Both the position numbers and the translations under genes were made by a program. Below the pieces are notes generated by a model that did not search any database, was not told where the DNA came from, and was given only the letters and a program-made list of their open reading frames with translations. A DNA stretch of 38,391 bases, from positions 65,340-103,730 of the forward strand of contig CAMPET010000237.1 of NCBI GenBank assembly GCA_946803715.1. Reading direction: 5' to 3'. The stretch comes from Beroe ovata. Its lineage: Eukaryota > Ctenophora > Nuda > Beroida > Beroidae. Position 1 is the stretch's first letter. Each line of letters begins with the position of its first letter. Of this stretch, positions 20,934-33,689 are shown in pieces.

Positions 20934-22135
20934 AGACAAACAAGCAATTTATTCGATAATTGCGATACACGTTAATTTTGATAGTATTTTAAATTTCATA
21001 GAGTTCCTTTTTGAAAAATTAATTTGGAGAATATCAATTTCTTTGTAGTGTTTTAGAGAATTGAGATGGTTTAATACCATTATGCATTTATTTATTTGTT
21101 TGATATTTATTAATGCAGTATGAAGTTTATATACAGTTTGTTATTATAGCAATTGCTAAGAGTTGCAGTTTGCGATTTCCATTGTTGACTCTGAGTCTTG
21201 TGCAATCTTCTGTGCATAATAACTTATTANACAAGTTTCTTGAATTAAATTACCATCTAACATTCATCTAGCATTCATTATGATGTCCAAGTTCCGCAAT
21301 GAGAATCGGAAAATTTGCATAGGCTGCGCGTTGCCTCACGATATTAGCCACAGCTAAAGTTGTCAGATGTAACCTGACTCGTTTCCTGCGCGCGGCGTGC
21401 GCGCCTTCATCGAAGGCCTGTATATTGTTCGGCGATGCTGGACCGCTGAAACAAGCTGCGAAGCGGCCCGCCGCAGCCCGGCTTGCGCGTGCTTCAGAGA
21501 ATGATTCTTTGCCGCGCGCGCGCAAAACGAAATTCTCGACAGGGTCCATTATTTATATTGACCGAGTTACAAAATACTGTATCTTAGCATCATAAGCACT
21601 GGGAGCGGCGCGCGGCTCGGCCGCGCCGCTCACTACTCAGCGCGGCAGCAAAGTCACGACATGAACTTTATTTCACTCGTCGCATGATCAGATCTTCTGA
21701 CCACGCACGCGAGCCGCGCGGTCAGCCATATTGAGTAATTGTCAGCGGTGCGCGCAAAACCAGGGCTAATCGCAGACAAGCAATTTATTCGATAACTGCG
21801 ATACACGTTAATTTTGATAGTATTTTGAATTCATAGAGTTCCTTTTTGAAAAATTAATTTGGGAATATCAATTTCTTTGTAGTGTTTTAGAGAATTGAGA
21901 TGGTTTAATACCATTACCCATTTATTTATTTGTTTATTTATTAATGCAGTATAAAGTTTGTATACAGTTTGTTGTTATAGCAATTGCTAAGAGTTGCAGT
22001 TTGCGATTTCCATTGTTGACTCTTAGTCTTGTGCAATCTTCTGTGCATAATAACTTATTAGTGGTTATCCTAATTTTACTAACAATTTATGGTATTCTGA
22101 AGAACTTACTTTCCCAAAGTTGATGTTGATGTCTG

Positions 22136-25084
22136 ATGGCTGCAAGTCTAGCAACTCTTCAAAATCAAATCAGAAAGGACCCACCCTCATACAAGGATGA
22201 CTTTGCTGTACAATATGAATATCTGAAGTCAAAGATAGCTCTGTTCTTTGTGTCTCCTTCATCAGAACTGAATGATGAAATATCTGAACTTATCATGTTT
22301 GTATCTCACTGTTTGAAATGCTATCCCGTCTACCATGAAGAGTTCCCAAAAATGCTAGAGAATCTCATCAGAAAACACAACAGCATTCTTCCATCAGAGC
22401 TAAGAATTATAATCTGTAAATCTCTTATTATACTGCGAAATCGAGACTTGTACCAGCCTGTGCTTTTGATGAAATTATTCTTTGAGCTGTTAGGATGTCC
22501 TGACAAGTTTCTTCGTGACATGCTAAAGACCCACATAATAACTGATATAAGAAACATTAATCTGAAGAACAGTAACAATAAGATGAACAGAGCCATTCAA
22601 GCATTTATCCATTCAATGTTATTCAAAGCATCACCAGTAGCTGCTAAGATAGCTATTCAAATCATGATTGAATTGTATAAGAAGCATGTATGGAATGATT
22701 CAAAGACAGTGAACATAATTGCAGGTAAGCTATACAGTAATGAAGTCTAATATATTACCTTAAATATGCTTAAAGCTCCTTCTTAAAAATGTATTGCTAT
22801 TCCCCTAGATGGTTGCTCATCTACTAACAACAAAGTTATGGTTGCTGCTCTAACATTCTTCCTGTCAAATGATTCTAGTAAAGCAGAAGGGGAGGAGAAT
22901 GATTCTTCTGAAGATGATGAAAAACAGGAAAAAGCTAAGAAAATCAACAATCTCATGAAAACAGCTGGGGTTGGTATGGTTATTGTGAATCAAATTATGA
23001 ATGAAAGGATATACCCTATGTAAACATTTAACAACTGTTTAATTCAGGTTACAAAAAAAGCAAAGAACAAAATGAAGAAGTTGGAGAGAGCACGACTTAT
23101 TCTCCATAAAGAATCAAAGAAAAAGAGGAAACCTGAGGGATCTTTCCTTGCTATTCATCTTCTTAATGACCCACAGGTATAAATTTACAGATTCATCTAA
23201 AGTAGGTATCAGCTATCTTGGGAACTTATCGCCTATTTCAATTTCAGACATTTGCTGAGAAGCTGTATAAAGATTTGGGGAGATTGAATGAAAAGTTTGA
23301 TATCAAATTGATGGTGATACAGCTCATTGCTAGAGTTGTTGGAGTTCATCAGCTCTTCCTTTTCAATTTCTATCCATATCTTCAAAAGTAGGTTGATCAC
23401 TACCTATTGAGTTTGAAGTGAATAATACTTCTCTATTAGTTAGTTTATTTATTCTCACTTACAATCCTTCACAGATATCTGAATCATTCCCAAGTTCATT
23501 GCACCAAGTTGTTGGCAGCTGCAGCTCAAGCATCACATTCCTTGGTGCCTCCTGATGTAATCGAACCTATGCTGAAGCACATTGCAAACACCTTTATATC
23601 AGGTTTGCTTCTTATTCCGTGTGAATCATTTTATAGACAAGAACATTGCTAATCTCTGAACATGTGTAAATCTATATGATTTTCTGTTTTCACCATTTAC
23701 AGATCATCAGACAAATGAGGTGATGGCTGTGGGTATCAATGCGGTGAGGGAAATTTGTATAAGATGTCCTCTAGCTATGGATAAGGATTTGTTACAGGTA
23801 AAGATCCATTTTTGTCTTGCATTTTCGGGACACTTGCGTTTTCGAGACACTTGAATTCAATAACTTATCACACCCCCCCCAGGATCTTGCACAATACAAG
23901 AAGCATGTGGATAAAGGTGTAAGCATAGCAGCCCGTTCACTGATTTCTCTCTTCAGAACAGTTAATAGATCACTCCTAGCTAAAGCTGATCAGGTTTGAA
24001 TTGAGGTGTGCCTCATAGATCATGTTTTCATGAATGCAGGTAGTTGGTCAACTGTTTGGTGACTATGTCATTCCTCCAAACAGGGGCGTCCAGATGAAGC
24101 TTTGCAGAATGATCCTACTGCTCTTGACTATGGAGCTACAAAACCAATGGACTCTATTCCTGGTAGGTGCCTACTTTATGACCCTTTCCTTCTGAATTCT
24201 ATCCGAATAAGGATCAATGAGTATAGTCATCTTTCTTCTATCTTCACTTCGTCCTGTAACCTGGGATGTTTTCTTTCAGGTATTGAATTCCTCAACGACT
24301 CGTCTTCGGAAGAGGAAGCGGAGGAAGAGGAAGAGGAAGATTCCTCAAAACCTGGATCAAAACGGAAACGCCTCAACTCCTCCATTTCATCCACTGGATC
24401 ATCCCGAAAACGACGGCGAACCGTGTCAGAGGGTAGTGCAGGAAGCAAATCTGCCAAGAGACAACGAACCAGTTCAGTTTCGAGTACGGGGAGTAGATCA
24501 AGGAGAAACTCCCGGGCTCGAAGTATTTCGGAAACATCAACAACGGGAAGCAAGATCAGGAAGACAGCCGATGAGTGGATGACTGATAAGATATTGACTG
24601 AGGAGGATTTCAAGAGGATTGAAGAAAAGAGACTGGAGTGGATGATGCAAGGTGGGTTCCCAGAATTTGTTGTTTTAGTCATTATTGTGCCTTCTGTGTT
24701 ATGGTGACTTTCAGGAGTTTTATTTCGTCTCCCCCAGGAAAACAACAAAAGAAGGGAAAGAGACAGGCCTCGCCAGAGCGTAATGAGGAGGGTGGTGACA
24801 TCCTGAACCCATCCAACATCGAGCACATCTCCAAACACAAGAAAATGACGAAAGAAGAGCGACTTGAAACAATCAAAAAGGGAAGAAAGGACAAAAAATC
24901 ATTCGGTCCAAAACGTGAGAAAATGGATCCATTTGCTAGTTCCTCAAATGCTGATAAACGTAAGAACAAGCCCTTCCTCATGGTTGTGCATAAACGAGGT
25001 ATCAAAGAACGGACTAAGAAGTCATTTACAGACAAGCAGCGAGATTTGAAGAAGAAATTGTTGAGAGCTGCTAGATCAAAATGA
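22136..25084 (+). CDS. SDAD1: SDA1 homologue (SDAD1), 60S ribosome biogenesis
   Basis: Ten exons: 22136-22724, 22809-22969, 23048-23176, 23248-23387, 23475-23602, 23703-23797, 23883-23993, 24084-24162, 24280-24651, 24738-25084, giving 716 residues. Sda1 acts in the nucleus in maturation and export of pre-60S particles and in actin/cell-cycle control in yeast. Diagnostic stretches are [56 protein letters not shown] and the basic C terminus [20 protein letters not shown]. Human SDAD1 is 687 residues. The acidic middle after SIPG carries a Ser/Arg/Lys-rich low-complexity insert. The exon 2 donor (GTTGGT) is weak but is the only one keeping phase. Introns are 70-120 nt; the one at 24163-24279 is 117 nt and open in frame. 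Confidence 0.93.
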
Positions 25085-25352
25085 TTATCCTGTTGACTGT
25101 TGATTCTGTGGGTTTACTCTAAATTTCGTTTAGTTTCGTCAATTTTACGATTAACTTATTTTAGTCCTGACTCTTATACTGTGGCTTGATTGATCCTTCT
25201 CACTCTTCCTTTTCAATTGAAGATAAAATAGATCTTTCTACTGTATCACACTTTATTTCAAGTTTCGGTTATCATAAACACAGCGTACCTTTCAGGTGAT
25301 GGTCAAACGAAGGTAACACTAGATGTAAACGTTTCATCTTTCCTAAACCATT

Positions 25353-26123
25353 ATGGTTCTTGCTCGTAATTTCGACAAGAAACTTTTCTTCAAATGGTCT
25401 ACCTGGAAAGCCGGTCTTGGTAAAACTCTGCCTATGAAAAAGTATGACATGCGAATAGTGGAACACAAATACAAGGAAAAAGATGCAGCACCCATCTGGA
25501 AATTCAGATGTGAAGAGGACTTGGATCAGTTTTACACTGTCGACGACAACATGATGGGTGGTCGATCTCTGATTGAGTTATCCACTTCAAAAGGAGGACG
25601 ATTGCATATGAAGGGAAAGATTGATCCATCACCGTCCTACTATGATAAAAGTGCTCGTCTGTACCGGTGGCAACAGTTTGAATTCCGTGTCCGAGGTGAT
25701 GGCAGACCGTATCGGATCCAAGTGTGGGCTAGGAATTGGGGTGGAGATGAGGTGAAGGAGAGTACACGGTTTTGGGTTGCACACATGCACACGCGGGGAG
25801 GTCCTTACTGGGAACGCATCAAGATCCCATTCAATCGGTTCTATCCCATCAAGTATGAGCAAGTCACACGGCTACTCAACAAACCACCCATGATGAGGTT
25901 TTACTCCCTCGGTGTCTTCCCCTATGAGCAGATACCTGGTGATTTCAGTCTTGAAATAGACAGTATTAGGGCTCTCAAAACATACGCTGATCAGGATCAG
26001 TTGTATTTACCAGAGTCGAATTATAAATGGACGTTGACGGCCGGTATGACGACAAATGAAGAAATTCTAGGAAAATACAGAAAGTCAAGGATCTACAGCA
26101 AGCATGATCATATACTGTACTGA
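25353..26123 (+). CDS. NDUFAF1: NDUFAF1/CIA30 mitochondrial complex I assembly factor
   Basis: Single-exon ORF of 256 residues. The CIA30 domain spans roughly residues 45-215: IWKFRCEEDLDQF, VDDNMMGGRS, FEFRVRGDGRPYRIQVW, TRGGPYWERIKIPF and GDFSLEIDSIRA. These fit the galactose-binding-like fold of CIA30. The protein acts in the mitochondrial matrix/inner membrane to assemble the membrane arm of complex I. The N terminus has basic and hydrophobic residues but no clear-cut presequence; a short targeting peptide is plausible. It lies 268 bp after SDA1 on the same strand and converges with the first MATE gene (206 bp between stops). Confidence 0.9.
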   Translation: MVLARNFDKKLFFKWSTWKAGLGKTLPMKKYDMRIVEHKYKEKDAAPIWKFRCEEDLDQFYTVDDNMMGGRSLIELSTSKGGRLHMKGKIDPSPSYYDKSARLYRWQQFEFRVRGDGRPYRIQVWARNWGGDEVKESTRFWVAHMHTRGGPYWERIKIPFNRFYPIKYEQVTRLLNKPPMMRFYSLGVFPYEQIPGDFSLEIDSIRALKTYADQDQLYLPESNYKWTLTAGMTTNEEILGKYRKSRIYSKHDHILY

Positions 26124-26329
26124 CTTATCTTAAAGGTAATCGGTTGTGAAGTTTGTACAGTGTCATGTCCAAGTTTTATATTTATTCGAGTTTTGTTTGT
26201 TCTATTTGTATGAAGACATTTTCTAGGAAAATATAATTTGATCAGTTTGACTTACTTGCGTCTGGTAGATTTGTGGAATGATAAACTGATAAGTTGATTA
26301 AAATTGAAATATTATGGAACATTGTGTAC

Positions 26330-27965
26330 TCAAGTAAACCTTTGTAGGGACAGATAGAGTAAAACCACGCACCAGATTATAGTCCCTGCAAAAATTAGCA
26401 AGATATTTCTAACCTCCTTCCACTTAGCCTCACCATCTTCTTTTGGCAGGATAAGTTCATTTTCAGGATTGATTTGTGAGCTCTCTGTCCTCCCCTCCAC
26501 TCTGTCCACTGATTTCTGTATCTCTTCATCCAAGTTTAATGTCGATATTCTGATGACAGCTGCTGCCAAGCGCCCAACGGTTGAGATTGTGTATCCTATG
26601 TATATTCCATAAACCACCAAGTCGGTGAAGAATACTGTACAGAGTATCACTGGAAGTCCAAGACCATAACATACGAAACAATTAGACACTGCCACAAATC
26701 GTTGTTTTCCAAAAGCTGTGAGAACGCCTCTAGCCAGGACAACTTCGAGATAATCAAATGGCAAGTACAGTAATCTGATCCAAAATGTTTTGACAAACAG
26801 GTCAATGATAGCCTGCTCAGATGTAAACATTCCAGCTAATGTCGCCATCAAACAAAACTCTGTGATAGACATGATAGTTCCAGTAACGAAAGCATTGCAG
26901 ATTGAGTAGGCCATGTTTGTCTTTACTTCATGCTTGTTCTGCTGTCCTAGTGAAGAGCCTATGAGATTCACAGAGGCAAAGGAGATCCCATTGATGACTG
27001 CCCAGACAACATTTTGCATGTTGTTTGAAATAACAATGACCGACATGGCATGTGACCCATCAAATTGACTACTAAACACAGCTATCTCATAAACACCCCA
27101 CTCTGCAGCCACGTTTATGTATCCCGATAATCCCAACTTTAGCATTGGCTTCCATCCTCTGAATGCTTCAAAAGTGAAGCCTTCCCATTCGAAAACACCC
27201 TTTTTTATCATTGTAACTGAGATGACTATAGAAACTACAAGGACAATTGATCTGCTCCCGTAAGCTGCAAGCATGAGTCCACTGAACCCTAACTTTAGCA
27301 CCATAACAAATATGTAATTCAACGAAAAATGCGAAGTTACCATGACTAAGCTTACTAGGTATACGAATGATGTTTTACCCTGAATGGCAAAGTACCTCGA
27401 CATCATGATCAAAACATAGTCCATGTATTCTAACAAGATCGTGGAATATAGGAACTTTACCCCAATTTCTCTGAAGTCATCTTCATCTGTGACATCACCT
27501 TTGAAATCGGCTGGCAAAGCCCTGATTCCATGAGCAATGTTGGAGTAGGGACCAGATATAATGAGACTAAGCCAGGCTCCCTGTAACATACATTTTTGTA
27601 GGATTGTTCCCAGCCTTCCTTTATTCTCTGATGCGTGTACCTGAACAGTGGGTTTGTGACAATCGCTGTCAACTTATTACCCAAAATTGGAAATTGCCCA
27701 TATAATTTTCTTGAAGTATTCTTACTTGTGGACCATAGGTGTCGAAAACAGAAGAGTACCCAAATGTGAATGCTGAAACAGTTAGACTCATAACTGAATT
27801 CCCAAGTCCAACACCGTTCATATGAGCTGTGTTAATTTTGCCCGCAAACATGGTGGTAATAAAATACATGAAGCCATCTGCAATGCTTAGAAGAACCACG
27901 GGTATGCTGAATTTAAGGAATTTCCATTCCTTACTCATGCATTCTTGGAGAGCTTTCAGAGGCAT
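26330..27965 (-). CDS. MATE-family (SLC47-like) transporter A
   Basis: Exons 27965-27726 and 27640-26330, 516 residues. This is a polytopic membrane protein with about twelve hydrophobic segments. Family marks are SVFDTYGPQVHAS (equivalent to the DT..Q..GA motif after TM2), the second-half GLSGYINVAAEWGVYEIAV and NLIGSSLGQQNKHEVK. MATE proteins export organic cations and drugs in exchange for protons or sodium. Substrate cannot be told. The single intron follows the codon for Q in TYGPQ, as in genes B and C. The C-terminal tail is short, with a final hydrophobic segment. NAT9 starts ~610 bp upstream on the other strand, so the promoters are divergent. Confidence 0.85.
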
Positions 27966-28574
27966 CCTGGTAGTGATTGTATGTAGTTTGTGGTGTGCCT
28001 AATGTGGCTGAGAAAAAGTAGACCATATGCAAGTTCGAATAAAAAGAAAACCGTTATGCAAGCGTTCAATCCACTAAATAATTCCTGATTTGAATTGCTG
28101 TATTATATACCTAACGTTTATGAACATTGAACAATCACAGTCATTGTCAGCATATTTCGCCGTACCATGAGGTTAACAATTAATTCTGTTGTCAAAATTC
28201 TATTGTTGAACAAAACAAGCTTTGCAGTGAAATACTATTTCTTCAATTCTAGCCGAATTAAACAATCATGTTACAGAGTTTAAATACCTTATCACGAGGA
28301 TGAACAGCAAATGATTTATTCAATGAAATGCCTACAAACAATCTGCGCTGCGATCTGAACGATAGTTAATGAAAATTGTGGAAGAAAAATCCATGCAATA
28401 TTTGATCCAAGTTTTTAAAGTGAAATGCTTGCAGATATTAACGTCACAAACACGCCTCATACTCTCATAAAAAGTTGCGTCTCACAGAATTATATCTAGA
28501 TTCAATTGGGGCCTGGTAGGTATTATATCCAATCAATAGAATTGACCTGAAATATATGTTTTATCACACACAGC
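27966..28574. promoter_or_regulatory. Divergent intergenic region between MATE A and NAT9
   Basis: 609 bp between the start codons of the two divergent genes. No ORF or strong repeat is present. An acceptor-like ATCACACACAG precedes the NAT9 ATG by one base, hinting at a 5'UTR intron. I see no clear TATA or Inr. Confidence 0.4.
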
Positions 28575-29168
28575 ATGAAACTCAATGAAAACTGTATAGT
28601 AGTTGGTGAAAAGCTGCTGCTCGTCCCATACTCTGACCACCATGTTGTCAAGTACAATGCCTGGATGTCGGATCAAGAACTCCAAGATCTTACTGCTTCG
28701 GAACCGCTCACACTCACAGAGGAGTATGAAATGCAGAAATCTTGGCGTGTTGATGAGACAAAATTAACTTTCATTGCTCTTGAAGGAATATCTATTCCTC
28801 AGACTAAGGAGGAAGAGATTTCAAGAATGGTTGGAGACATCAATTTGTTTTTCATATCATCCCCAGAAGTAGCAGAGATCAATATTATGGTAGCTGAAGA
28901 AAAGTACAGGGCATTAGGGTTCGGCTCAGAAATGTTGTGGCTTTTGATGGCGTATGCTGCAAAGAACATACCAAGCATCACTGTATTCTCAGCGAAGATT
29001 TCGAAAACGAACTTCCCTAGTGTGAATTTCTTCAAAAAGCAAGGTTTTGAGAAAACTGCCAGCTGCCCCGTGTTCCATGAAGAGCACTTCGAACTTTCAG
29101 CTGAGAACAATCGTTTGGTAGCAAAGAAAGATGTTCTCATAACACAAACATATCCATTTTTCACTTGA
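28575..29168 (+). CDS. NAT9: N-acetyltransferase 9 homologue (GNAT family)
   Basis: Single-exon ORF of 197 residues, close to vertebrate NAT9 (~207). Family stretches: MKLNENCIVVGEKLLLVPY, ASEPLTLTEEYEMQKSW, MVGDINLFF, INIMVAEEKYRALGFGSEML (acetyl-CoA pyrophosphate loop R-x-x-G-x-G/S, here R-A-L-G-F-G) and FFKKQGFEKT. GNAT enzymes transfer acetyl from acetyl-CoA to amino groups; NAT9 is linked to microtubule stability. A perfect AATAAA (29169-29174) follows the stop directly, so the 3'UTR is probably very short. The gene sits between MATE A and the helicase start (188 bp downstream). Confidence 0.93.
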   Translation: MKLNENCIVVGEKLLLVPYSDHHVVKYNAWMSDQELQDLTASEPLTLTEEYEMQKSWRVDETKLTFIALEGISIPQTKEEEISRMVGDINLFFISSPEVAEINIMVAEEKYRALGFGSEMLWLLMAYAAKNIPSITVFSAKISKTNFPSVNFFKKQGFEKTASCPVFHEEHFELSAENNRLVAKKDVLITQTYPFFT

Positions 29169-29355
29169 AATAAAGAAGTAAGACCACTTCTTTTTTCGAT
29201 AATAGAAACAAAATTGAGCTTATTATATATGTTTTGTCGAACGATGAACAAAGTGATATTGGACGAAATTGCTTTAATCTAACTCATTATTTAAAACTGA
29301 CGATGTATTGGTAGACCAATGCTAATTATTCCTATACATTTAATAGCTAGTGCTG

Positions 29356-32300
29356 ATGACGGCTGCTGTGATTTCACCAGAAGTGGAGTCGCTCAGTACA
29401 GATTTCAAGGAAACAGTCAAGTTACAGCTGGACTGGTTCAAGGAGAATGATGAAGATGAGGTGAGTGGGACAGACGAGAATAAAGTTGCTGTTTGATGAA
29501 GGAGCTTTGAGAAATATTTTGTATTGGATTTGACCTTCTTATATCATATGAATCTCCTGATTATTCAGGTATTAAGGTTCCCAAGTTCATTCGAAGGACC
29601 GGAGCAGATGTACATTATTGAAGAAGCAAAGAAACTCGGTTTACAAGGGAAGAGTGTCGGCAAAGGATGCAATCAACATGTATCTATCACCCGGCCGACT
29701 AATTTCATAGAGGTTGGGCAAAGAGAAACTCATTTGTCATTGCTTGGAAACACTCAAATATTAAAACCCAAAAATGAACAATTTATCATCTATTAATTCA
29801 AATCACTTCACTCTTGCATTGTTTTTGCTTAATGAATGACATGATCATGGATATTTTCAGTGTGATTCACACAATGTAAAACTGAGGGATTCCAGTGTTT
29901 CACAGATCCATCTCCTCCTGAGGGACCTGCCTGTTAAACCAACTGAAATATCAGACCTCCAGGTAAGATATCAATATTGTATACACTTTGATAATAGGGA
30001 ACGGTATTATTGGGTAGGGATCTTAAATGTTCAGAAATTCACTGTGTGCCCTGATTTTCTTTGGTCGATCCGTTTTGCGCGGTATCAATGTCCTTTCCCA
30101 ATTATACAGCTTCCTATTGATAACTCCCTAGGCTATACATAATATATATTCATCTCAATTCTCCGCACTTTGTTCTCTTTATCCTGCAAATGATATTCCA
30201 ACCAAGGTAACAAACCAAAGAAATGATGCAAAAATCGCGAGTAGAACTTTTCTTATTTCTTTTTTTCCATTGTCAAGGTCTAGTGGTGTCGAGTGTTCTG
30301 ATTGTTCTATACTAGTCTTGCTTATGGATGATTCTGGTCCTGGAGAATCCAACAGTCCCTCTAACTCTCCATCGTTCAAAGCATGAGATATAATGGGATT
30401 TGATTCACATATCCTTATCTTTGCCTTTGCTATTTCATCATCCAAATTCAATTTGTATATCCTAATTGTAGCTGCTATTAAACTGGAGACATAGAATGCA
30501 GCAAAACCAATATATATGCCGCTTACTATGAGATCGGTGAAGAATATTGCACAAATGATAATAGGAAGTCCTATTCCATAACAAATCACAGTCATTGCCA
30601 CAGCTATGAACTTCTGTTTACCAAATGCTGTCAGAATTCCTCGATTTAGCACACATTGTAAGTGATCGACAGGAATGAACAGTGCACTGAGCCAGAATGT
30701 TTCGCTGAACAGCTTGACAACATCTGTTTCACTTGTGAAGAGAGTTACGAGATCGTCCTTCAGACAGAACTCTATAACTGCAATTATAACTGAAATAACC
30801 AAGACATTCAGCGCTGAGAAAAGCATGTTCAACTTGGCATCTCTCCTGTTCTGTCTGCCCAGGGACGTGCCAATGAGAGTCGCTGATGCGAAGCAAATCC
30901 CATTGGTTACAGACCATGCCAAACCTTGAATCTGGGTTCCAACCACAATTACTGACATGCTAAGTGCACCATCAAACTGGCTGCAAAACACTGATATCTC
31001 AAATACTCCCTCCTCAGCCATGACATTAGCATACCCCGACAACCCCAGCTTTAGCATCTGTCCCCATCCTCTGAATACCTGCATATTCGGTCTAGTCCAC
31101 ATAAACTCTTTCTTCCTCACCAAATACACGGTGATGAATATGGAGACAGAGATTGATACTAGCCTGCCAGAATATGATGCTAACACCAGACCGTTAAGTC
31201 CGAGTCCGTGAACTGTGACCAGATAGTGATTGAAGAGGTTGTGTGTGGTGAACATTATAACACTGAGCAGGTACACGAAGAGTGTTTTGCCCTGAACTGC
31301 AAAGTATCGTGACATAACTAGCAAGACAAAATCCAGATATGGTAACAGTGCTGTCATGCGGAGGTACTGGACTCCTATTTCTCTGAAGTCTTCCATTTGG
31401 AGGTGCCTGTGGATTTCCCCGAAATCCGGTTGTATCACGGTGCTATTTTTGCTGTGATTGGTTGGAATGTAGTTGTCGGGCAGTGCTCTGATTAGGTGGA
31501 CAAGGTTATAGTAGGGGCCGAGGACTATAAGGAAGAGCATGGCTCCTTGGAGGATGCACTTTTGGAGGATTGTTCCAAGTTCTTGTTTGTTCTTCGATGC
31601 AAGTACCTGAAAAGTTTGAAGGATGAACCCTCTTTAGAAGTTTATGATAGATCAGGAATATTCAATTGACTGCAGACAGATAATGGCTCCTTTTGACTCT
31701 TACCTGTGGCCCATAGGTGTCAAACACTGACGAATACCCGAACGAAAGACCCACAAGACACATTTCGTAGATTGTATTAGCAAGTCCAACCCCATTCAGA
31801 TACCCTTGTCCTAGTTTACCAGCATAAAGTACAGTTACAAACAGGAGGGAGACATCGGTTATACTGAGGAAAATCACTGGGATTCCAAGGAAAATGAACT
31901 TGCGCTGTATTTGGAGGCATTCTTTCATCCGCATCCTAAAGGATAATATGACATCATAGAATATACCTAGTATGTTGTTTAAAAATTTAAAAAGTGTGAC
32001 AAAACAAAGAAAACTTGATGAAAATGACTTTCTCTGCATCTGGCAAAAAATCAATATGAAATACAACCGCTGAGTGTTCTTGAGGTAATTAAGTTATCAA
32101 ATTCAACGTGATATCATATTTCTTATCACTAATCTTGGAAAGCACTAAAGTAACAGGCTGCCTCCCAGGAAGCGCAACATGAAGTCAGAGGACAAAGGTT
32201 ATCAAATCAGAGAAATGCCTGATAAGAGCACTGTCCAAGCTACTGAAGCTGAAAATGCAATCAAAACTTTCCTGATTTCCAGTATTTCACTCTTGCTAAT

Positions 32301-33657
32301 CCGGGCAGTGGAAGACGCCTCACTGTCACATTTCTGACTCTTTTCATTATCAGCTAATGTTGGAAAAACCACTTCATTCTCGTCCTCGACATAAGCTGGG
32401 TTATCAATCCCTATCGCTGCTTCTGGATGCATATCTCCATTACCAGTTCCTTCATCCGACAATCCTACCCTGACTTTAGATTTCTCAATTTCATCATTAA
32501 TATTGAGCAGAGAGATTCTTATTGCTGCTGACACCATTGCTGCTATGAAAAACGCTCCATATCCCATGAATATGCCACTGACAATGAAATCAGTAAAGAA
32601 TATTGTGCCCATGATAATTGGTAATCCGACTACATAACAACTGATGCTGAGGGAAACTGCAATGAACCTCTGTTTCCCAAATGCTGTGAGTATTCCTCGG
32701 TTTAGCACGACTTGAATGTGGTCCGGTGGTCCCATTATGACGGCTATCCAGAACGTTTTCTTGAACAAGGTCACCACTTCTGGTGTTGGAGAGAATATCT
32801 CAACTAGATAAGATTGCAGACAGATCTCAATGAACGCAAGGGTGATTGATGCAGTGAGAACATTGACAACGGAGAATACCATGTATTGCTTGACCTCTCT
32901 CTTGTTTTCCCCGCCCAAGGCTGTTCCAATGAGAGTTGAGGATGCACAACAAATACCACTTGTTACCGACCATACCAGACCTTGGATTTGATTGGCAATG
33001 ATGACTACAGAGAGTGCTGTTGTTCCATCGAACTGACTACAGAATACAGATGCTTCAAATAGGCCCATCTCAGCTAGCACGTTTATCCAACCCGATAGTC
33101 CTAGCTTAAACATTGGTTTCCACCCGAGTAGTGCCCTCGAAGTGAACCCATTCCACATGAAGGTCCCCCTCTTTATCATGAGATGACACAGAGCCACACA
33201 CACGGACAGAACCATTCCTCGTCCTAGGTAAGCAGCCAGGGCTATGCCAGTGGTTCCCATGCCAGCTACTGTAACCAACATGTAGTTGAACACAACATGG
33301 GAAATAATCATGACAAGCGACACCACGTATACCAAATAAACCTTCCTTTGGATGGCGAAATAACGAGATAGCAGGATTATACAGAAATCGAGGTACCCTA
33401 ACAACGACATCATCCGTAAAAACTCTGTGGCTACGTCTCTGAAATCCTGTTCAATTCCCTCCCCTTCCCGTCCAATTCCGTCCTGAGAACTGGACGAAGT
33501 GTAATTGGACGCTGCTGTCCCGTAGGTGGTAGGGAGGAGTTTGATGAGATGGACAACGTTGAAGAACGGGCCTAGGAGTAGGAGGTAGAGGAGAGCACCC
33601 TGGAGCAGACATTTTTGTAACACTGTCCCTAGTTCCTTCTTCTGTTGTGAGCCGTAT

Positions 33658-33689
<32 letters not shown>

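Larger units (their letters stand above)
20178..22060 (+). repeat. GC-rich direct repeat doubled around a single 'n'
   Basis: 20178-21229 and 21273-22060 share the same sequence, from ATTCATTATGATGTCCAAGT to CATAATAACTTATTA. The first copy ends exactly before the 'n' at 21230, while the second continues into the SDA1 5' flank. Copy 1 holds two segments missing from copy 2: a hairpin at 20483-20543 and ~185 bp at 20766-20950. Confidence 0.85.

Noticed and set aside
20397-21549. Ala/Arg-rich ORFs in the foldback region
   Set aside because: Products of GCGCGC-rich inverted repeats, with no homologous motif.
24227-24838. 203-codon minus ORF
   Set aside because: Antisense shadow of the SDA1 Ser/Arg-rich exon.
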